Origin: Sphingomonas sp. PAMC 26605
GTDB lineage: Bacteria > Pseudomonadota > Alphaproteobacteria > Sphingomonadales > Sphingomonadaceae
Length of the DNA stretch: 64,000 nucleotides
Direction: 5' to 3'
NCBI RefSeq assembly: GCF_000241485.1
Contig: NZ_JH584241.1
Span: 1,225,435 to 1,289,434 of the forward strand
This document shows positions 21,120 to 32,586 of the stretch, piece by piece. Every line of letters starts with the position of its first letter. Within the stretch, counting starts at the first letter, position 1. A model generated the notes under the pieces. That model was not told the DNA's origin. It did not search any database and saw only the letters and a list, made by a program, of their open reading frames with translations. Both the position numbers and the translations under genes were made by a program.

Positions 21120-21857
21120 TCAATTGTGTGATCCGGTGCCATGCCGACGCGCGAGCTCGGTCTCTGCGGTGAAACGCACGTCCTCGTCGCGGTCGCCGAG
21201 CATGATGGCGAGCGAATCGTCGCTGAGCTCGTCCCAATCCTTGCCGCGATCGGGCCCGGGACGGATCACGCGCGGGAGCAGGCCGGGGACGCTCGACCAC
21301 GCAATCAGCTGTTCAGGCCCGACCAGGTTAAGCATGTCGCGCAGATGGAAGGCGGTGACATAGGCGTCGGGAAAGGCGCGGTGCGCGGGCAGGCCGCGTT
21401 CATGCTCGAGGCCTTCGGGCTTGCGCCAATAGCGCAGCATCTGGTTCGAGAAGCTCGGCGTATCGGGCCACAGCCGCAGCGCGCATTTCCAGGTGCAGAT
21501 CCACGGCGCGTCGCGCGTCAGCGCGGGCGTGCAGAATTTCTCCTCGGCGGCCGAGCGATGCGCGGCGAGCGCGACGCGGCGCGGGTAGGGATCGAGCACG
21601 CCGCGCGCGACATCGTGCCAGAACGGCGCGTCGGCGACCTGTTCATCGAGGATATGGTGGATCGCCTGTGTCAGCGGCGGGATCGGGCGGCCGGGATTGA
21701 CGAGCCGCGATCCGCCCTCGCCCGCGATCTCCCAGCGGCCGTCCTTGCCGAGCGCGACGTCCTGCCAGCCGATCTCGCACACGCCGTGGAGCGGCGGCGC
21801 TTCGCCGGTGGTTTCGAGATCGATGACGCGGATGATCTGGGGGGGCGGGGGAGGCAT
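21120..21857 (-). CDS. DnaQ-like 3'-5' exonuclease
   Basis: DEDD-superfamily nuclease of 245 residues. Motif I is VIDLETTGEAPP, and the late motif III region is AFPDAYVTAFHLRDML with its catalytic aspartate. The middle part (LAAHRSAAEEKFCTPAL, WICTWKCALRLW) matches exonuclease X/DNA polymerase III epsilon-like proteins that trim DNA or RNA ends. A C-terminal extension of about 60 residues carries a WSSVPGLLPRV and GKDWDELSDD region typical of exonuclease X-like relatives. It is not the replicative epsilon subunit, which is normally shorter. It stands between the kinase operon and a large inverted repeat. Confidence 0.82.
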   Translation of the reverse strand: MPPPPPQIIRVIDLETTGEAPPLHGVCEIGWQDVALGKDGRWEIAGEGGSRLVNPGRPIPPLTQAIHHILDEQVADAPFWHDVARGVLDPYPRRVALAAHRSAAEEKFCTPALTRDAPWICTWKCALRLWPDTPSFSNQMLRYWRKPEGLEHERGLPAHRAFPDAYVTAFHLRDMLNLVGPEQLIAWSSVPGLLPRVIRPGPDRGKDWDELSDDSLAIMLGDRDEDVRFTAETELARRHGTGSHN

Positions 21858-21898
21858 CGCGTCTAGGTGGCGTGTTCTCGGGTGGATTGCGAGCGGAG

Positions 21899-22087
21899 AA
21901 GAAGGTTTGTTCGCGCGGAGGCGCGGAGGACGCGGAGGTGTTTCGCGGGCTGCGCGGTCTCGCGTCCAACGCTACCGGTGCGCCTCAGCCACTATTCCCG
22001 TCCGAACATGTTCTGCGGCGCGGAAGAGGCTGGCACGCGCGCAACCCCTCCGCGTCCTCCGCGCCTCCGCGCGAACAAAACCTTCTT
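21899..22087. repeat. long inverted repeat with 40-base arms
   Basis: The left arm (21899-21938) and right arm (22047-22087) are complementary over about 40 bases with a single one-base difference. They consist of iterated GCGGAGG-type units and start with AAGAAGGTTTG. They enclose 108 bases that carry no convincing gene. The right arm overlaps the stop codon of the phosphoglucomutase gene. A second element of similar style lies at 60073-60187. Confidence 0.85.
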
Positions 22088-23480
22088 AATGCCCCGCCCG
22101 CGCCCCGCGCACGATGCCGCTTTTGCCGAGCTGATCGTCGATCATGCCCAACAAGCGGTCGAGCGCGGCCTGATCGGTCGCCTCGGCGCGCGCGACGAGC
22201 ACGTCCTGCGTGTTCGAGGCACGGAGCAGCCACCAGCCGTCGGGTGTGGTGACACGCGCGCCGTCGGTGGAATCGACCTCGGCGCCTTCGGCCTCGAGCC
22301 GGGCGAGCACTTCTTCGACGACCGCGACCTTGCGGCTCTCCTCGACCTGGAAGCGCAGTTCGGGGGTGTTGACGAGTTCGGGCATCGCGCCGCGCAATTC
22401 GGTCATCGAGCGGCCGCTCAGATGTGCCGCGCGGATCAGCCGGACGGCGGCGTAATGCGCGTCGTCAAAGCCGTAGAATTCGTGCGCGAAGAAGATGTGG
22501 CCGCTCATCTCGCCCGCGAGCGGACTGCCGGTTTCCTTCATCTTCATCTTCATCAGGCTATGCCCGGTCTTCCACATCAGCGGTTTGCCGCCGAGCGACT
22601 CGACGCGGTCGAACAGCATTTGCGAGGCCTTTACATCGGCGATGATTGTCGCACCCGGAAGCTCCTTGAGCACAGGCTCGGCCAGAATGGAGAGAATCTG
22701 GTCGCCCCAAATCACGCGGCCCTGGCCGTCGATCGCGCCGATCCGGTCGCCGTCGCCGTCGAACGCCACTCCGAAATCGAGCTGCTTCTCGGCGACGAGG
22801 CGCTTGAGATCGGCGAGATTCGCTTCTTCGGTAGGATCGGGATGATGGTTGGGAAAATTGCCATCGACTTGGGTGAACAGCAGATGATGCTCACCCGGCA
22901 GGAGCTTGACGAGCTTCTCGATGATCGGGCCCGACACGCCATTGCCCGCATCCCAACCGATCTTGTAGCTGCCGCCGGCATAGCCCGCGACGAGGCGGCC
23001 GACATAATCGTCCTCGATATCGAAGGTCGAAACCGTGCCGCGATCCTCGGCCTCGACCGTGTCCCAGTCGCCGTCCGCGGCCATTTGACCCAGCGCTTGA
23101 ATATCGGCGCCAAAAAATGGCGCGTGCTGCAGCACCATCTTGAAGCCGTTATAATCGGCGGGATTGTGGCTGCCGGTTATCTCGATGCCGCCATCCACTT
23201 CTAGCGTCGCCTCGGCGTAGTAGAGCATCGGCGTCGGACCACGGCCGATCCGCACCACGTCGATCCCGACCGCGACGAGCCCTTCGATCACCGCCGCCTC
23301 GAGCATCGGCGAGGAGAGGCGCCCGTCATAGCCGACCGCGACACGGCGGCCGCCGGCGCGGCGCACGCGCGTGCCGAAACCGCGGCCGATCGCAGCGGCG
23401 TCGGCCTCGCCCAGCGTTTTCCCGACGATCCCGCGAATGTCATATTCACGCAGCGAGGTCGGATCGAAACGGTGCGTCAT
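22086..23480 (-). CDS. phosphomannomutase/phosphoglucomutase
   Basis: Alpha-D-phosphohexomutase (AlgC/ManB type) of 464 residues that interconverts hexose-1- and hexose-6-phosphates for exopolysaccharide and LPS precursors. The phospho-serine is in [15 protein letters not shown] (Ser104), the magnesium loop is [12 protein letters not shown] (about 246-251), and the sugar-binding loop is [10 protein letters not shown]. The C-terminal phosphate-binding segment [13 protein letters not shown] is complete. The stop codon lies inside the right arm of the inverted repeat. Specificity between glucose and mannose cannot be decided from the sequence. Confidence 0.93.
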   Translation of the reverse strand: MTHRFDPTSLREYDIRGIVGKTLGEADAAAIGRGFGTRVRRAGGRRVAVGYDGRLSSPMLEAAVIEGLVAVGIDVVRIGRGPTPMLYYAEATLEVDGGIEITGSHNPADYNGFKMVLQHAPFFGADIQALGQMAADGDWDTVEAEDRGTVSTFDIEDDYVGRLVAGYAGGSYKIGWDAGNGVSGPIIEKLVKLLPGEHHLLFTQVDGNFPNHHPDPTEEANLADLKRLVAEKQLDFGVAFDGDGDRIGAIDGQGRVIWGDQILSILAEPVLKELPGATIIADVKASQMLFDRVESLGGKPLMWKTGHSLMKMKMKETGSPLAGEMSGHIFFAHEFYGFDDAHYAAVRLIRAAHLSGRSMTELRGAMPELVNTPELRFQVEESRKVAVVEEVLARLEAEGAEVDSTDGARVTTPDGWWLLRASNTQDVLVARAEATDQAALDRLLGMIDDQLGKSGIVRGARAGH

Positions 23481-23546
23481 GCGGGCTCCTGCGATACTGG
23501 CTCTGCCCCAAGCCGCGAGCGGCGAAAAGGTTCAGATTTCCGAATA

Positions 23547-23798
23547 TTAGCGCCGCAGCAGTACGTCGCGCGCAGCGTTGATCCGACGAGTCAGATCGGC
23601 CGAGCCGCCTCTATCGGGATGGACGGCAGCGACGAGCCGCCGATGTGCCGCGCGGATCGTCGCTTCGTCGGCCCCCGCGCCGACGCCGAGCACGGCGCGT
23701 GCCTCGGCCTCGCCGACCCGCGGCGCGGGTTTGGGCCGAGGACGCAGCAACAGCCAGCCGCCGATGAGGATCGCGGCGATGAGGAGCAATTTGCCCAT
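23547..23798 (-). CDS. membrane-anchored J-domain protein
   Basis: Eighty-three residues: an N-terminal membrane helix (LLLIAAILIGGWLLL), a short basic linker, and a J-domain-like segment with HPD at 60-62 (VAAVHPDRGG). The J-domain is short, resembling Tim14/DjlA-type single-span DnaJ proteins that recruit DnaK to the membrane. Its start overlaps the mipZ stop (ATGA), so the genes are co-translated. There is no evidence that it acts with MipZ. Confidence 0.78.
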   Translation of the reverse strand: MGKLLLIAAILIGGWLLLRPRPKPAPRVGEAEARAVLGVGAGADEATIRAAHRRLVAAVHPDRGGSADLTRRINAARDVLLRR

Positions 23799-24595
23799 CA
23801 GACGAGGAGCGGCGGGACGGTCTCGGGCAGAGCGAGCGCGCCCATCATCTCGCGCAACTCCTGCCGCGCGGCGACATGCGCCAGCCCCATCGACCCGAAC
23901 TCGCCCGAGTCGAGCATCGTCAGGCCGGCGGGGAACAGTTCGCGATAGATCACGCGTTCGCCCAGACCCGGCACGATGCGGAAGCCGACACGCTTGGCGA
24001 GCTGGTCGAGCGCTTCGGACACGCGGCGCATGTTGCGCGCCTCGATATGCTGGACGCGGTTGCGCAGCACGACCCAGTCGATCGTCGAGCCGTCGGCCTT
24101 GGCGCGGATCTTCCGCGCGTCCCAGATCAGCTCGGCATAGAAGCTCGGCCGCGTGACCTTGTAGGTCTCGGGATGGACCTGGCCGATCAGGTCGAAATCG
24201 ACGAAACTGTCGTTCATCGGCGTGACGAGTGTATCGGCGCGGCTCGCCGCCGCGAGCCGCGCGAACGGGTCGTCGCGGCCGGGCGTGTCGATCACCAGGA
24301 AGTCGGCGCCCTGCGAGAGCGACTCGAACACGTCGCTGAAGCGGTCGTCGCTCTCGCCGTCATGCGTCGCATGGCGCGGAATCGGCAGCTCGCGCCCGGT
24401 GCGCTGTACCGTTGCGGCACGATTGTCGAAATAGCGCCCCATCGTGCGCTGGCGATGATCGAGGTCGAACGCGGCGACCTGCGCGCCGCGCGCCTGCAGC
24501 GCGATCGCGACATGGACCGCGGTCGTCGATTTGCCCGTGCCGCCTTTTTCGTTGGCAAAGACAATGATATGTGGCTTTCGCGCAGCAGTCGCCAA
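23798..24595 (-). CDS. mipZ: MipZ-type ParA family ATPase (division-plane positioning)
   Basis: A 265-residue P-loop ATPase. The deviant Walker A motif is EKGGTGKSTT (16-25) with the signature lysine, and Walker B is FLVIDTPGRDD. GQVHPETYKVTRPSFYAELI and DWVVLRNRVQHIEARNM are characteristic of MipZ, the alphaproteobacterial gradient protein that keeps FtsZ away from the poles. A TTG at 24595 is proposed as start, with GGGAAG about 8 bases upstream; no ATG or GTG fits the frame near the conserved N-terminus. Divergently oriented panC starts 87 bases away. Confidence 0.88.
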   Translation of the reverse strand: MATAARKPHIIVFANEKGGTGKSTTAVHVAIALQARGAQVAAFDLDHRQRTMGRYFDNRAATVQRTGRELPIPRHATHDGESDDRFSDVFESLSQGADFLVIDTPGRDDPFARLAAASRADTLVTPMNDSFVDFDLIGQVHPETYKVTRPSFYAELIWDARKIRAKADGSTIDWVVLRNRVQHIEARNMRRVSEALDQLAKRVGFRIVPGLGERVIYRELFPAGLTMLDSGEFGSMGLAHVAARQELREMMGALALPETVPPLLV

Positions 24596-24682
24596 CGTGG
24601 TCGCTTCCCGTCTTGTTCGGTGGGGGCGAGCCTCATAGAAGGCGCGCCCGATCCCAGCGTCTTTACCGAAGGGCACCGACCC

Positions 24683-25534
24683 GTGCAAACCATCCGTACC
24701 CTCGAAGCGCTCCGTTCCGGGATTGGCGCCCTGCGCGAGGGCGGCGCGAGCATCGCGCTCGTGCCGACGATGGGCGCGCTCCATGCCGGGCACCTCGCCT
24801 TGATCGAGGCGGCGAAGCGGCCGGGGCGCAAGGTCGTCGCGTCGATCTTCGTCAATCCGACGCAGTTCGGGCCGAACGAGGATCTGTCGCGCTATCCACG
24901 ACGCGAGACGGCGGACGCGCGGATGCTGACCGAGGCGGGCTGCGACCTGTTGTGGATGCCGCCGGTCGAGGTGATGTATCCGACAGGTTTCGCCACCAAG
25001 ATTTCGGTGTCGGGAGTGAGCGAAGGGCTCGACGGGATTTCGCGGCCCGGGCATTTCGACGGCGTCGCGACGGTCGTCGCCAAACTGTTCAACCAGGTCC
25101 GGCCCGATGTCGCCTTGTTCGGCGAGAAGGATTTCCAGCAGCTCGCGGTGATCCGCCAGATGGTCGCCGATCTCGATTTCGGGATCGAGATCCAGGGCGT
25201 GCCGACACAGCGCGACGATGACGGGCTCGCGCTGTCGTCGCGCAACATCTATCTCGACGATGCGCAGCGCGTAGCCGCGGTCGCGCTGCCACGTGCGCTC
25301 GGGGTCGCCGCCAAGGCGATCGCGCGCGGCGACGATGCCGAGAGCGCGCTGGCGAGCGCGCGCGAGGCGCTGATCGCGGCGGGGTTCGTGGTCGATTATC
25401 TCGAGCTGGTCGATGCCACGACACTTACGCCGGGGACCGATCCCGACCGCGCGCGCCGGCTCGTCGCCGCAGCGAAGATCGGTGCGACGCGGCTGATCGA
25501 CAATCTCGCCGTACCACCGCGCGATCATGCCTAA
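24683..25534 (+). CDS. panC: pantoate--beta-alanine ligase
   Basis: Joins pantoate and beta-alanine to make pantothenate in the coenzyme A pathway. The 283-residue product carries GALHAGHLALIEAA with the HxGH ATP motif (34-37), VASIFVNPTQFGPNEDLSRYPR, DVALFGEKDFQQLAVIR and LALSSRNIYL. The start is a GTG at 24683 with AAGGG 9 bases upstream; the much longer open frame upstream is antisense to mipZ and not coding. Length and motifs are standard. Confidence 0.94.
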   Translation: MQTIRTLEALRSGIGALREGGASIALVPTMGALHAGHLALIEAAKRPGRKVVASIFVNPTQFGPNEDLSRYPRRETADARMLTEAGCDLLWMPPVEVMYPTGFATKISVSGVSEGLDGISRPGHFDGVATVVAKLFNQVRPDVALFGEKDFQQLAVIRQMVADLDFGIEIQGVPTQRDDDGLALSSRNIYLDDAQRVAAVALPRALGVAAKAIARGDDAESALASAREALIAAGFVVDYLELVDATTLTPGTDPDRARRLVAAAKIGATRLIDNLAVPPRDHA

Positions 25535-25538
25535 TCGC

Positions 25539-25595
25539 CGTTAACCATTTGTTGAGATCGCTGCGGCATGGTCGTCTCAACAGAAATGGTTAACG
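25539..25595. promoter_or_regulatory. AT-rich inverted repeat with two CtrA-like half sites
   Basis: Arms 25539-25556 and 25575-25595 are complementary apart from a two-base insertion. Each contains TTAACCAT (25541-25548, and as ATGGTTAA at 25586-25593), the half site reported for the alphaproteobacterial cell-cycle regulator CtrA. The element lies between the panC stop and the Sel1-like gene, ending 12 bases before that start. It stands out as AT-rich in GC-rich DNA. Confidence 0.5.
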
Positions 25596-25607
25596 GGGGT
25601 TTACGAC

Positions 25608-25904
25608 ATGGCCACGAGCCTGAAGCACGCACAATTCCTGACCGACAGTCGGGTCGCCGACGCAGCACTTGGCGATGCCGACGCCTGCTATGAACTCGGC
25701 ATGGTCTATTCGAGCGGCGCCGCCGGTATCGGTGTCGACCTGATCGAGGCGCATAAATGGTTCAACCTCGCCGCCGTCGCGGGCAGCGAAATCGCCAAGG
25801 ACTGCCGCCGCGACATCGCCGAGGACATGACTGCGCGCGAGATCGCCGCCGCCCAGGCCGCGGCGCGTGCCGTGCTCGTCAGCCGGCAGCGCCGCGCGGC
25901 TTGA
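25608..25904 (+). CDS. small Sel1-like repeat protein
   Basis: Ninety-eight residues. LGDADACYELGMVYSSGAAG, then VDLIEAHKWFNLAAVAGSEIAKDC, is one and a half Sel1-type helix pairs, and the C-terminal third is a charged helix (DMTAREIAAAQAAARAVLVSR). Sel1 proteins are helical scaffolds for protein contacts, often in signalling or motility. The gene is monocistronic and probably controlled by the CtrA-like element immediately upstream, which would make it cell-cycle linked. It converges on topA, and its function is otherwise unknown. Confidence 0.8.
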   Translation: MATSLKHAQFLTDSRVADAALGDADACYELGMVYSSGAAGIGVDLIEAHKWFNLAAVAGSEIAKDCRRDIAEDMTAREIAAAQAAARAVLVSRQRRAA

Positions 25905-25907
25905 TCC

Positions 25908-28538
<2,631 letters not shown>

Positions 28539-28747
28539 GGTGGTTCAAAGCGTCCTTACGTGTACGCGCGAGGATGGGGAGGCGAAGGCAGCCGCGTCAA
28601 GCCGTGGCAGAAGCCCGGCTCGCCCGCGCAAAAGCGCTTGCGGAATGCGCCGCGCGCCAGGGCAAGGGGAGGGGGGGCGCGCATCGCGGCGCCTCATGCC
28701 ACAAGCCGAGCGCCCGGGGACAGCGATTTGTCGCCGCCCCCCGGGGC

Positions 28748-30625
28748 TTAGCCCCGCTCGCGCGTCGCGAGATTGCTCCAGGCGGTGAGCATCGCCCCAC
28801 CCCAGCGCCGGCCGCGTTCGACCGACACGTCGCGCAGCCGCTCGCCCGCGCTCGCGAGATCGAGCGACGGGTTCGGCGCCCGGTCGAGCCCCTCGACCTG
28901 CATCAGCCACAATTGCCGGAACGCGCCGCCCTTCTGGCGCAACAACTGCTGCGGCGGCCCATCCTCGACGATCCGGCCGTGTTCGACCACGATCACCCGG
29001 TCGTAGCCGACGATCGTCGACAGCCGATGCGCGACCGCGATCACGGTACGGTTGCGCACCAGCGCGTCGAGCCCGTTCTGCACTTCGAGTTCGCTCTCCG
29101 AATCGAGCGCACTCGTCGCCTCGTCGAGCAGCACGATCCGCGCGTTCTTGAGGAAGGCGCGCGCGATGCCGATCCGCTGGCGCTGCCCGCCCGACAGATT
29201 GGCACCGCGCTCGCCGACGACGGTGTCGTAGCCATGTGACAGGCGGCGGATAAAGTCGTCGCAGCCGGCGGCATCGGCGGCGGCGTGAACGTCCTCGTCG
29301 CTCGCATCGGGGCGCGCGATGCGGATATTGTCGATCACCGAGCGGTGGAACAGCAGCACTTCCTGCGGCACGACCGCGATCGCGTCGCGCAGCGATTCCT
29401 GCGTGACGTGGTCGATTCGCTGCCCGTCGATCGCGAGATGCCCGATTTGCGGATCGTGGAAGCGCTGGATCAGTTGGAGCAGCGACGATTTGCCCGCGCC
29501 CGACGCGCCGACGATCCCGAGCTTCTGCCCGGCCGGGACGCGCAACGAGAGATCATGGATGATGGGGTCGCGCGGATCATAACCGAAGGTCACGTTGGCG
29601 ACATCGACGGTGCCCTCGCCGACGCGCAGCCGCGTTGCATCGGGCGCATCGCTGAGCGTCTGTGGCACGCCGATGATGTCGAGCGTCTCGCGCAGATAGC
29701 TGAACTGCTGACTGGTATCGATCACCGCCATCGCGAGATCGCGCGAGCCGTTGAGGATGCGGAAGGTCATCGTGCTGATAATGACGACGTCGCCGGTCGA
29801 GATCGCGCCGGTCGACCAGCGTCCGATCGCCCAGATCAGCGTGCCGCCGACCATCACCGCGAGCGCGAGATCGTGCAGCCCGCGCATCTGCTCGACGAAG
29901 AACCAGCCGCGGCGCTGGGCGTCGGCTTCCTTGTCGAGGAATCCCTCGAGCCGGTCGAGCTCGCGGTCGCGCGCGGCGAACGCCTTCACCACCCAGATGT
30001 TTCCGATCATGTCGATCAGCTCGCCGCCGGCGCGCCCGGCATGTTTGGCGAAGGCGGTATGATGGACGTGCCCGCGCAAGCCCAGCAGGATCAGTGCGAT
30101 CGTGACCGCGAGGAAGACGCCGCCGAGGACCGCGGCCATCATCGCGTCGATCGAGACGAAGATCAGGATCGCGCCGACGAAGGTGATCAGCGGCGGGGTC
30201 ACTTCGCGCAGCAGCCGGTGCATGATCGCGCCGAAGATTCCTGCCAGCCCCGAGATGCGGTGGCCGAGCGACCCGGCGCGCTGGTTCTGGAAGAACGGCA
30301 TCTGGTGCCCGGTGAGGTAATTGACCATGTCGAGCCGGATGCCGACCCCCGAGCTGACCGTCGCCTGGCCGAGCGTCAGTGCAGACGCACGCTGCAACAG
30401 GCTTTCGAGGATGACGAGCCCGAGAAACCCGGCGAGCGCGGCATAGACCGTGCCGCGCGCACGCACCCCGCCGGTCATCGCGTCGATCAGCAGCTTCATC
30501 GCATATTGCACCCCGATCGCACTCATCGAGGCGCCGACGACGAGCAGCCCGAGCAGCAGGAAAATCCATGGGCGCGCGGCGACATAGTGTATCAGGAAGC
30601 GTGTCGGACTGTGGAGAAAGGGCAA
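28748..30625 (-). CDS. ABC transporter, fused permease and ATPase (exporter type)
   Basis: Half-transporter of about 625 residues. Six membrane segments occupy residues 1-310, followed by the ATPase with Walker A GIVGASGAGKSSLLQL, signature LSGGQRQRIGIARA, Walker B IVLLDEATSALD and the switch histidine in IAVAHRLSTI. It probably works as a homodimer exporting lipids, peptides or drugs; the substrate is not evident. A TTG at 30625 with GGAG seven bases upstream is preferred, since it starts the product just before HSPTRFLIHYVAARP. A longer in-frame reading also begins at TTG (30679). Confidence 0.9.
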   Translation of the reverse strand: MPFLHSPTRFLIHYVAARPWIFLLLGLLVVGASMSAIGVQYAMKLLIDAMTGGVRARGTVYAALAGFLGLVILESLLQRASALTLGQATVSSGVGIRLDMVNYLTGHQMPFFQNQRAGSLGHRISGLAGIFGAIMHRLLREVTPPLITFVGAILIFVSIDAMMAAVLGGVFLAVTIALILLGLRGHVHHTAFAKHAGRAGGELIDMIGNIWVVKAFAARDRELDRLEGFLDKEADAQRRGWFFVEQMRGLHDLALAVMVGGTLIWAIGRWSTGAISTGDVVIISTMTFRILNGSRDLAMAVIDTSQQFSYLRETLDIIGVPQTLSDAPDATRLRVGEGTVDVANVTFGYDPRDPIIHDLSLRVPAGQKLGIVGASGAGKSSLLQLIQRFHDPQIGHLAIDGQRIDHVTQESLRDAIAVVPQEVLLFHRSVIDNIRIARPDASDEDVHAAADAAGCDDFIRRLSHGYDTVVGERGANLSGGQRQRIGIARAFLKNARIVLLDEATSALDSESELEVQNGLDALVRNRTVIAVAHRLSTIVGYDRVIVVEHGRIVEDGPPQQLLRQKGGAFRQLWLMQVEGLDRAPNPSLDLASAGERLRDVSVERGRRWGGAMLTAWSNLATRERG

Positions 30626-30768
30626 GGATTGGCTCCGACGATGAGCAGTTCTGCTGCGCTGCAGTAACAATCGACGCAAGCCGAAGTTTCTATGCCGCCC
30701 GATAAGCGCGATGGTCGGAGCGCGATTGCACGACCCGCGTCGCTACGCTTGCATCGCGCCCACCCGAT

Positions 30769-31878
30769 TCACGCGTGCGGAGCGAAGAGCAATGCAACCC
30801 GCGCACCGGCATGGCGTTCAAGCCGTCCGGCGAGCTCGAGCTCGAGCAACACCGTCTGAACGATCGCCGGAGCATGTCCCGATTGGCGGATCAGTTCGTC
30901 GATCGCGACCGGCACCGGCCCCAGCAATGCTATGACATCGCGCCGCTCCGCGTCGGTTGCATCGACCGGCGGCGCGGCAGCGAAGGGCGTGGGTTCGGAG
31001 CGGACCATCCGCGTATCGATCGGGCGAAGCGTCTCGAGCACATCGGTGGCGCTCTGCACCAGCGTCGCGCCGTCGCGGATCAGCGCGTTGCAGCCTTGCG
31101 CGCGCGGGTCGAGCGGGCTGCCGGGCACCGCCATCACCTCGCGCCCGAGTTCGCCGGCGAGCCGGGCGGTGATCAGCGAGCCCGATTTGGGCGCCGCCTC
31201 TACCACCACCGTGCCGAGCGCGAGCCCGGCGATGATCCGGTTGCGATAGGGGAAGTGGCGCGCACGCGGCTCGGTGCCGGGGGGCTGCTCGGCAATCAGC
31301 AGACCGTCGCCTGCGATTCGCTCCTGCAGCGCGGCGTTTTCGGGCGGATAGACCACGTCGATCCCGCCAGCGATCACGCCGACCGTGCCGGTGTCGAGCG
31401 AGCCGTGATGCGCCGCGGTATCGACTCCGCGCGCCAGGCCCGAAACGATTGTGACGCCCTCTTGTCCAAGCTCGGCGGCAAGCTGGCGCGCGAAGCGGCA
31501 CGCCGCCGCCGAGGCGTTACGCGCGCCGACCATCGCAATCGTCAGCCGGGCGCACAGCTCGATGCGCCCCCGCAGCATGATCACGGGCGGCGCATCGTCG
31601 AGTGCGGCGAGCAGCTCGGGATAGTCGAGGTCGCCGAGAAACAGGTGGCGCGCGCCGAGCCGCGCGGCGTGCACAAGCTCGCGCTCGACGAGCGCGACCG
31701 GCGCGATCGCAGGCGCGGGGCCACCGCCCCGCGCGGCGAGCTGCGGCAAGGCGTCGAGCGCGGTCGCGGCGCTGCCGAAGCGCGCGAGCAGCTGCGCATA
31801 GCTGACCGGACCGATCTGCGGCGTGCGGATCAGGCGAAGTCGGGCGACCGCGCCATCTTCGCGTGCCGCGTCAGCCAC
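30769..31878 (-). CDS. dprA: DNA-processing protein DprA
   Basis: Protects incoming single-stranded DNA and loads RecA during transformation. The 369-residue product has an N-terminal HhH/SAM-like domain, then the Rossmann core with LTIAMVGARNASAAACRFAR, TIVSGLARGVDTAAHHGSL, GGIDVVYPPEN, FPYRNRIIAGLALGTVVVEA and SGSLITARLAGELGREV. A C-terminal winged-helix domain (about 300-365) follows. The start is a GTG at 31878 overlapping the plsY stop by 8 bases. Its order before topA is common, here interrupted by an ABC transporter. Confidence 0.94.
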   Translation of the reverse strand: MADAAREDGAVARLRLIRTPQIGPVSYAQLLARFGSAATALDALPQLAARGGGPAPAIAPVALVERELVHAARLGARHLFLGDLDYPELLAALDDAPPVIMLRGRIELCARLTIAMVGARNASAAACRFARQLAAELGQEGVTIVSGLARGVDTAAHHGSLDTGTVGVIAGGIDVVYPPENAALQERIAGDGLLIAEQPPGTEPRARHFPYRNRIIAGLALGTVVVEAAPKSGSLITARLAGELGREVMAVPGSPLDPRAQGCNALIRDGATLVQSATDVLETLRPIDTRMVRSEPTPFAAAPPVDATDAERRDVIALLGPVPVAIDELIRQSGHAPAIVQTVLLELELAGRLERHAGARVALLFAPHA

Positions 31879-32455
31879 GCTTGCTGCCGACGCGCGGCTC
31901 GACCCCGCCGACCAGCCGTTCGATATTCGCGCGGTGCTTCCACACGACCAGCAGCGCGAGCGCGAGCAACAGCAGGACGACGTCGAACTGCGAGAAATAG
32001 GCAGCACTCAACGGCGCACTGACCGCAGCCAGCATGCCCGCGGGCGACGAGATGCGGAAGAGCGCAAGCAAGGCGATCCACACCGCGGCATAGACAAGGC
32101 CGATCGGCCAATGCAGTGCGAGCACGATGCCGAGCAGGGTCGCCACACCCTTGCCGCCCTTGAAGCCCAGCCAGATCGGATAGCAATGCCCGAGAAACGC
32201 CGCCGCGGCGGCGATCACGCCGGTGCCGGGGAGATAGTGCTCGGCGATCCATACCGCGGCGAAGCCCTTGAAGGCATCGAGCAGCAGCGTCGCCGCGGCG
32301 AGCCCCTTGCGCCCAGTGCGCAGCACGTTGGTCGCGCCGATATTGCCCGATCCGATCGTGCGCAGGTCGCCCGCGCCCGCCATCCGCGTCAGCAACACGC
32401 CGAACGGGATCGAGCCGAGCAGATAGCCGAGCACCAGCGCAATGGCGGATGCCAT
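31871..32455 (-). CDS. plsY: glycerol-3-phosphate acyltransferase PlsY
   Basis: Acyl-phosphate-dependent acyltransferase that starts phospholipid synthesis. The 194-residue membrane protein carries all three conserved motifs: LGSIPFGVL, GSGNIGATNVLRTGRKG and GFKGGKGVATLLG. Five hydrophobic helices match the family. MASAIALVLGYLLGS was chosen as N-terminus because relatives begin immediately before it; an upstream ATG at 32506 would add 17 residues. It is co-oriented and overlaps dprA, and it is divergent from murI. Confidence 0.93.
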   Translation of the reverse strand: MASAIALVLGYLLGSIPFGVLLTRMAGAGDLRTIGSGNIGATNVLRTGRKGLAAATLLLDAFKGFAAVWIAEHYLPGTGVIAAAAAFLGHCYPIWLGFKGGKGVATLLGIVLALHWPIGLVYAAVWIALLALFRISSPAGMLAAVSAPLSAAYFSQFDVVLLLLALALLVVWKHRANIERLVGGVEPRVGSKRG

Positions 32456-32586
32456 CCAGAAAGAGTCGATCGACACGAATTTGGCCCCCAGACGCGGAAC
32501 GCGCATAGCACATCTGTTCGCTCTTTAGGCACTCTCTCGCTCAAGACGACGATTGTCAAATCGGCGCACGGGGTTAAGCCGCGGCG

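Noticed and set aside
21899..22087. CRISPR-like or insertion-sequence interpretation of the inverted repeats
   Set aside because: There are only two inverted arms without regular spacers, no transposase and no cas genes.
24683..25528. N-terminal extension of mipZ across panC
   Set aside because: Antisense to panC; ParA-family homology starts after 24595.
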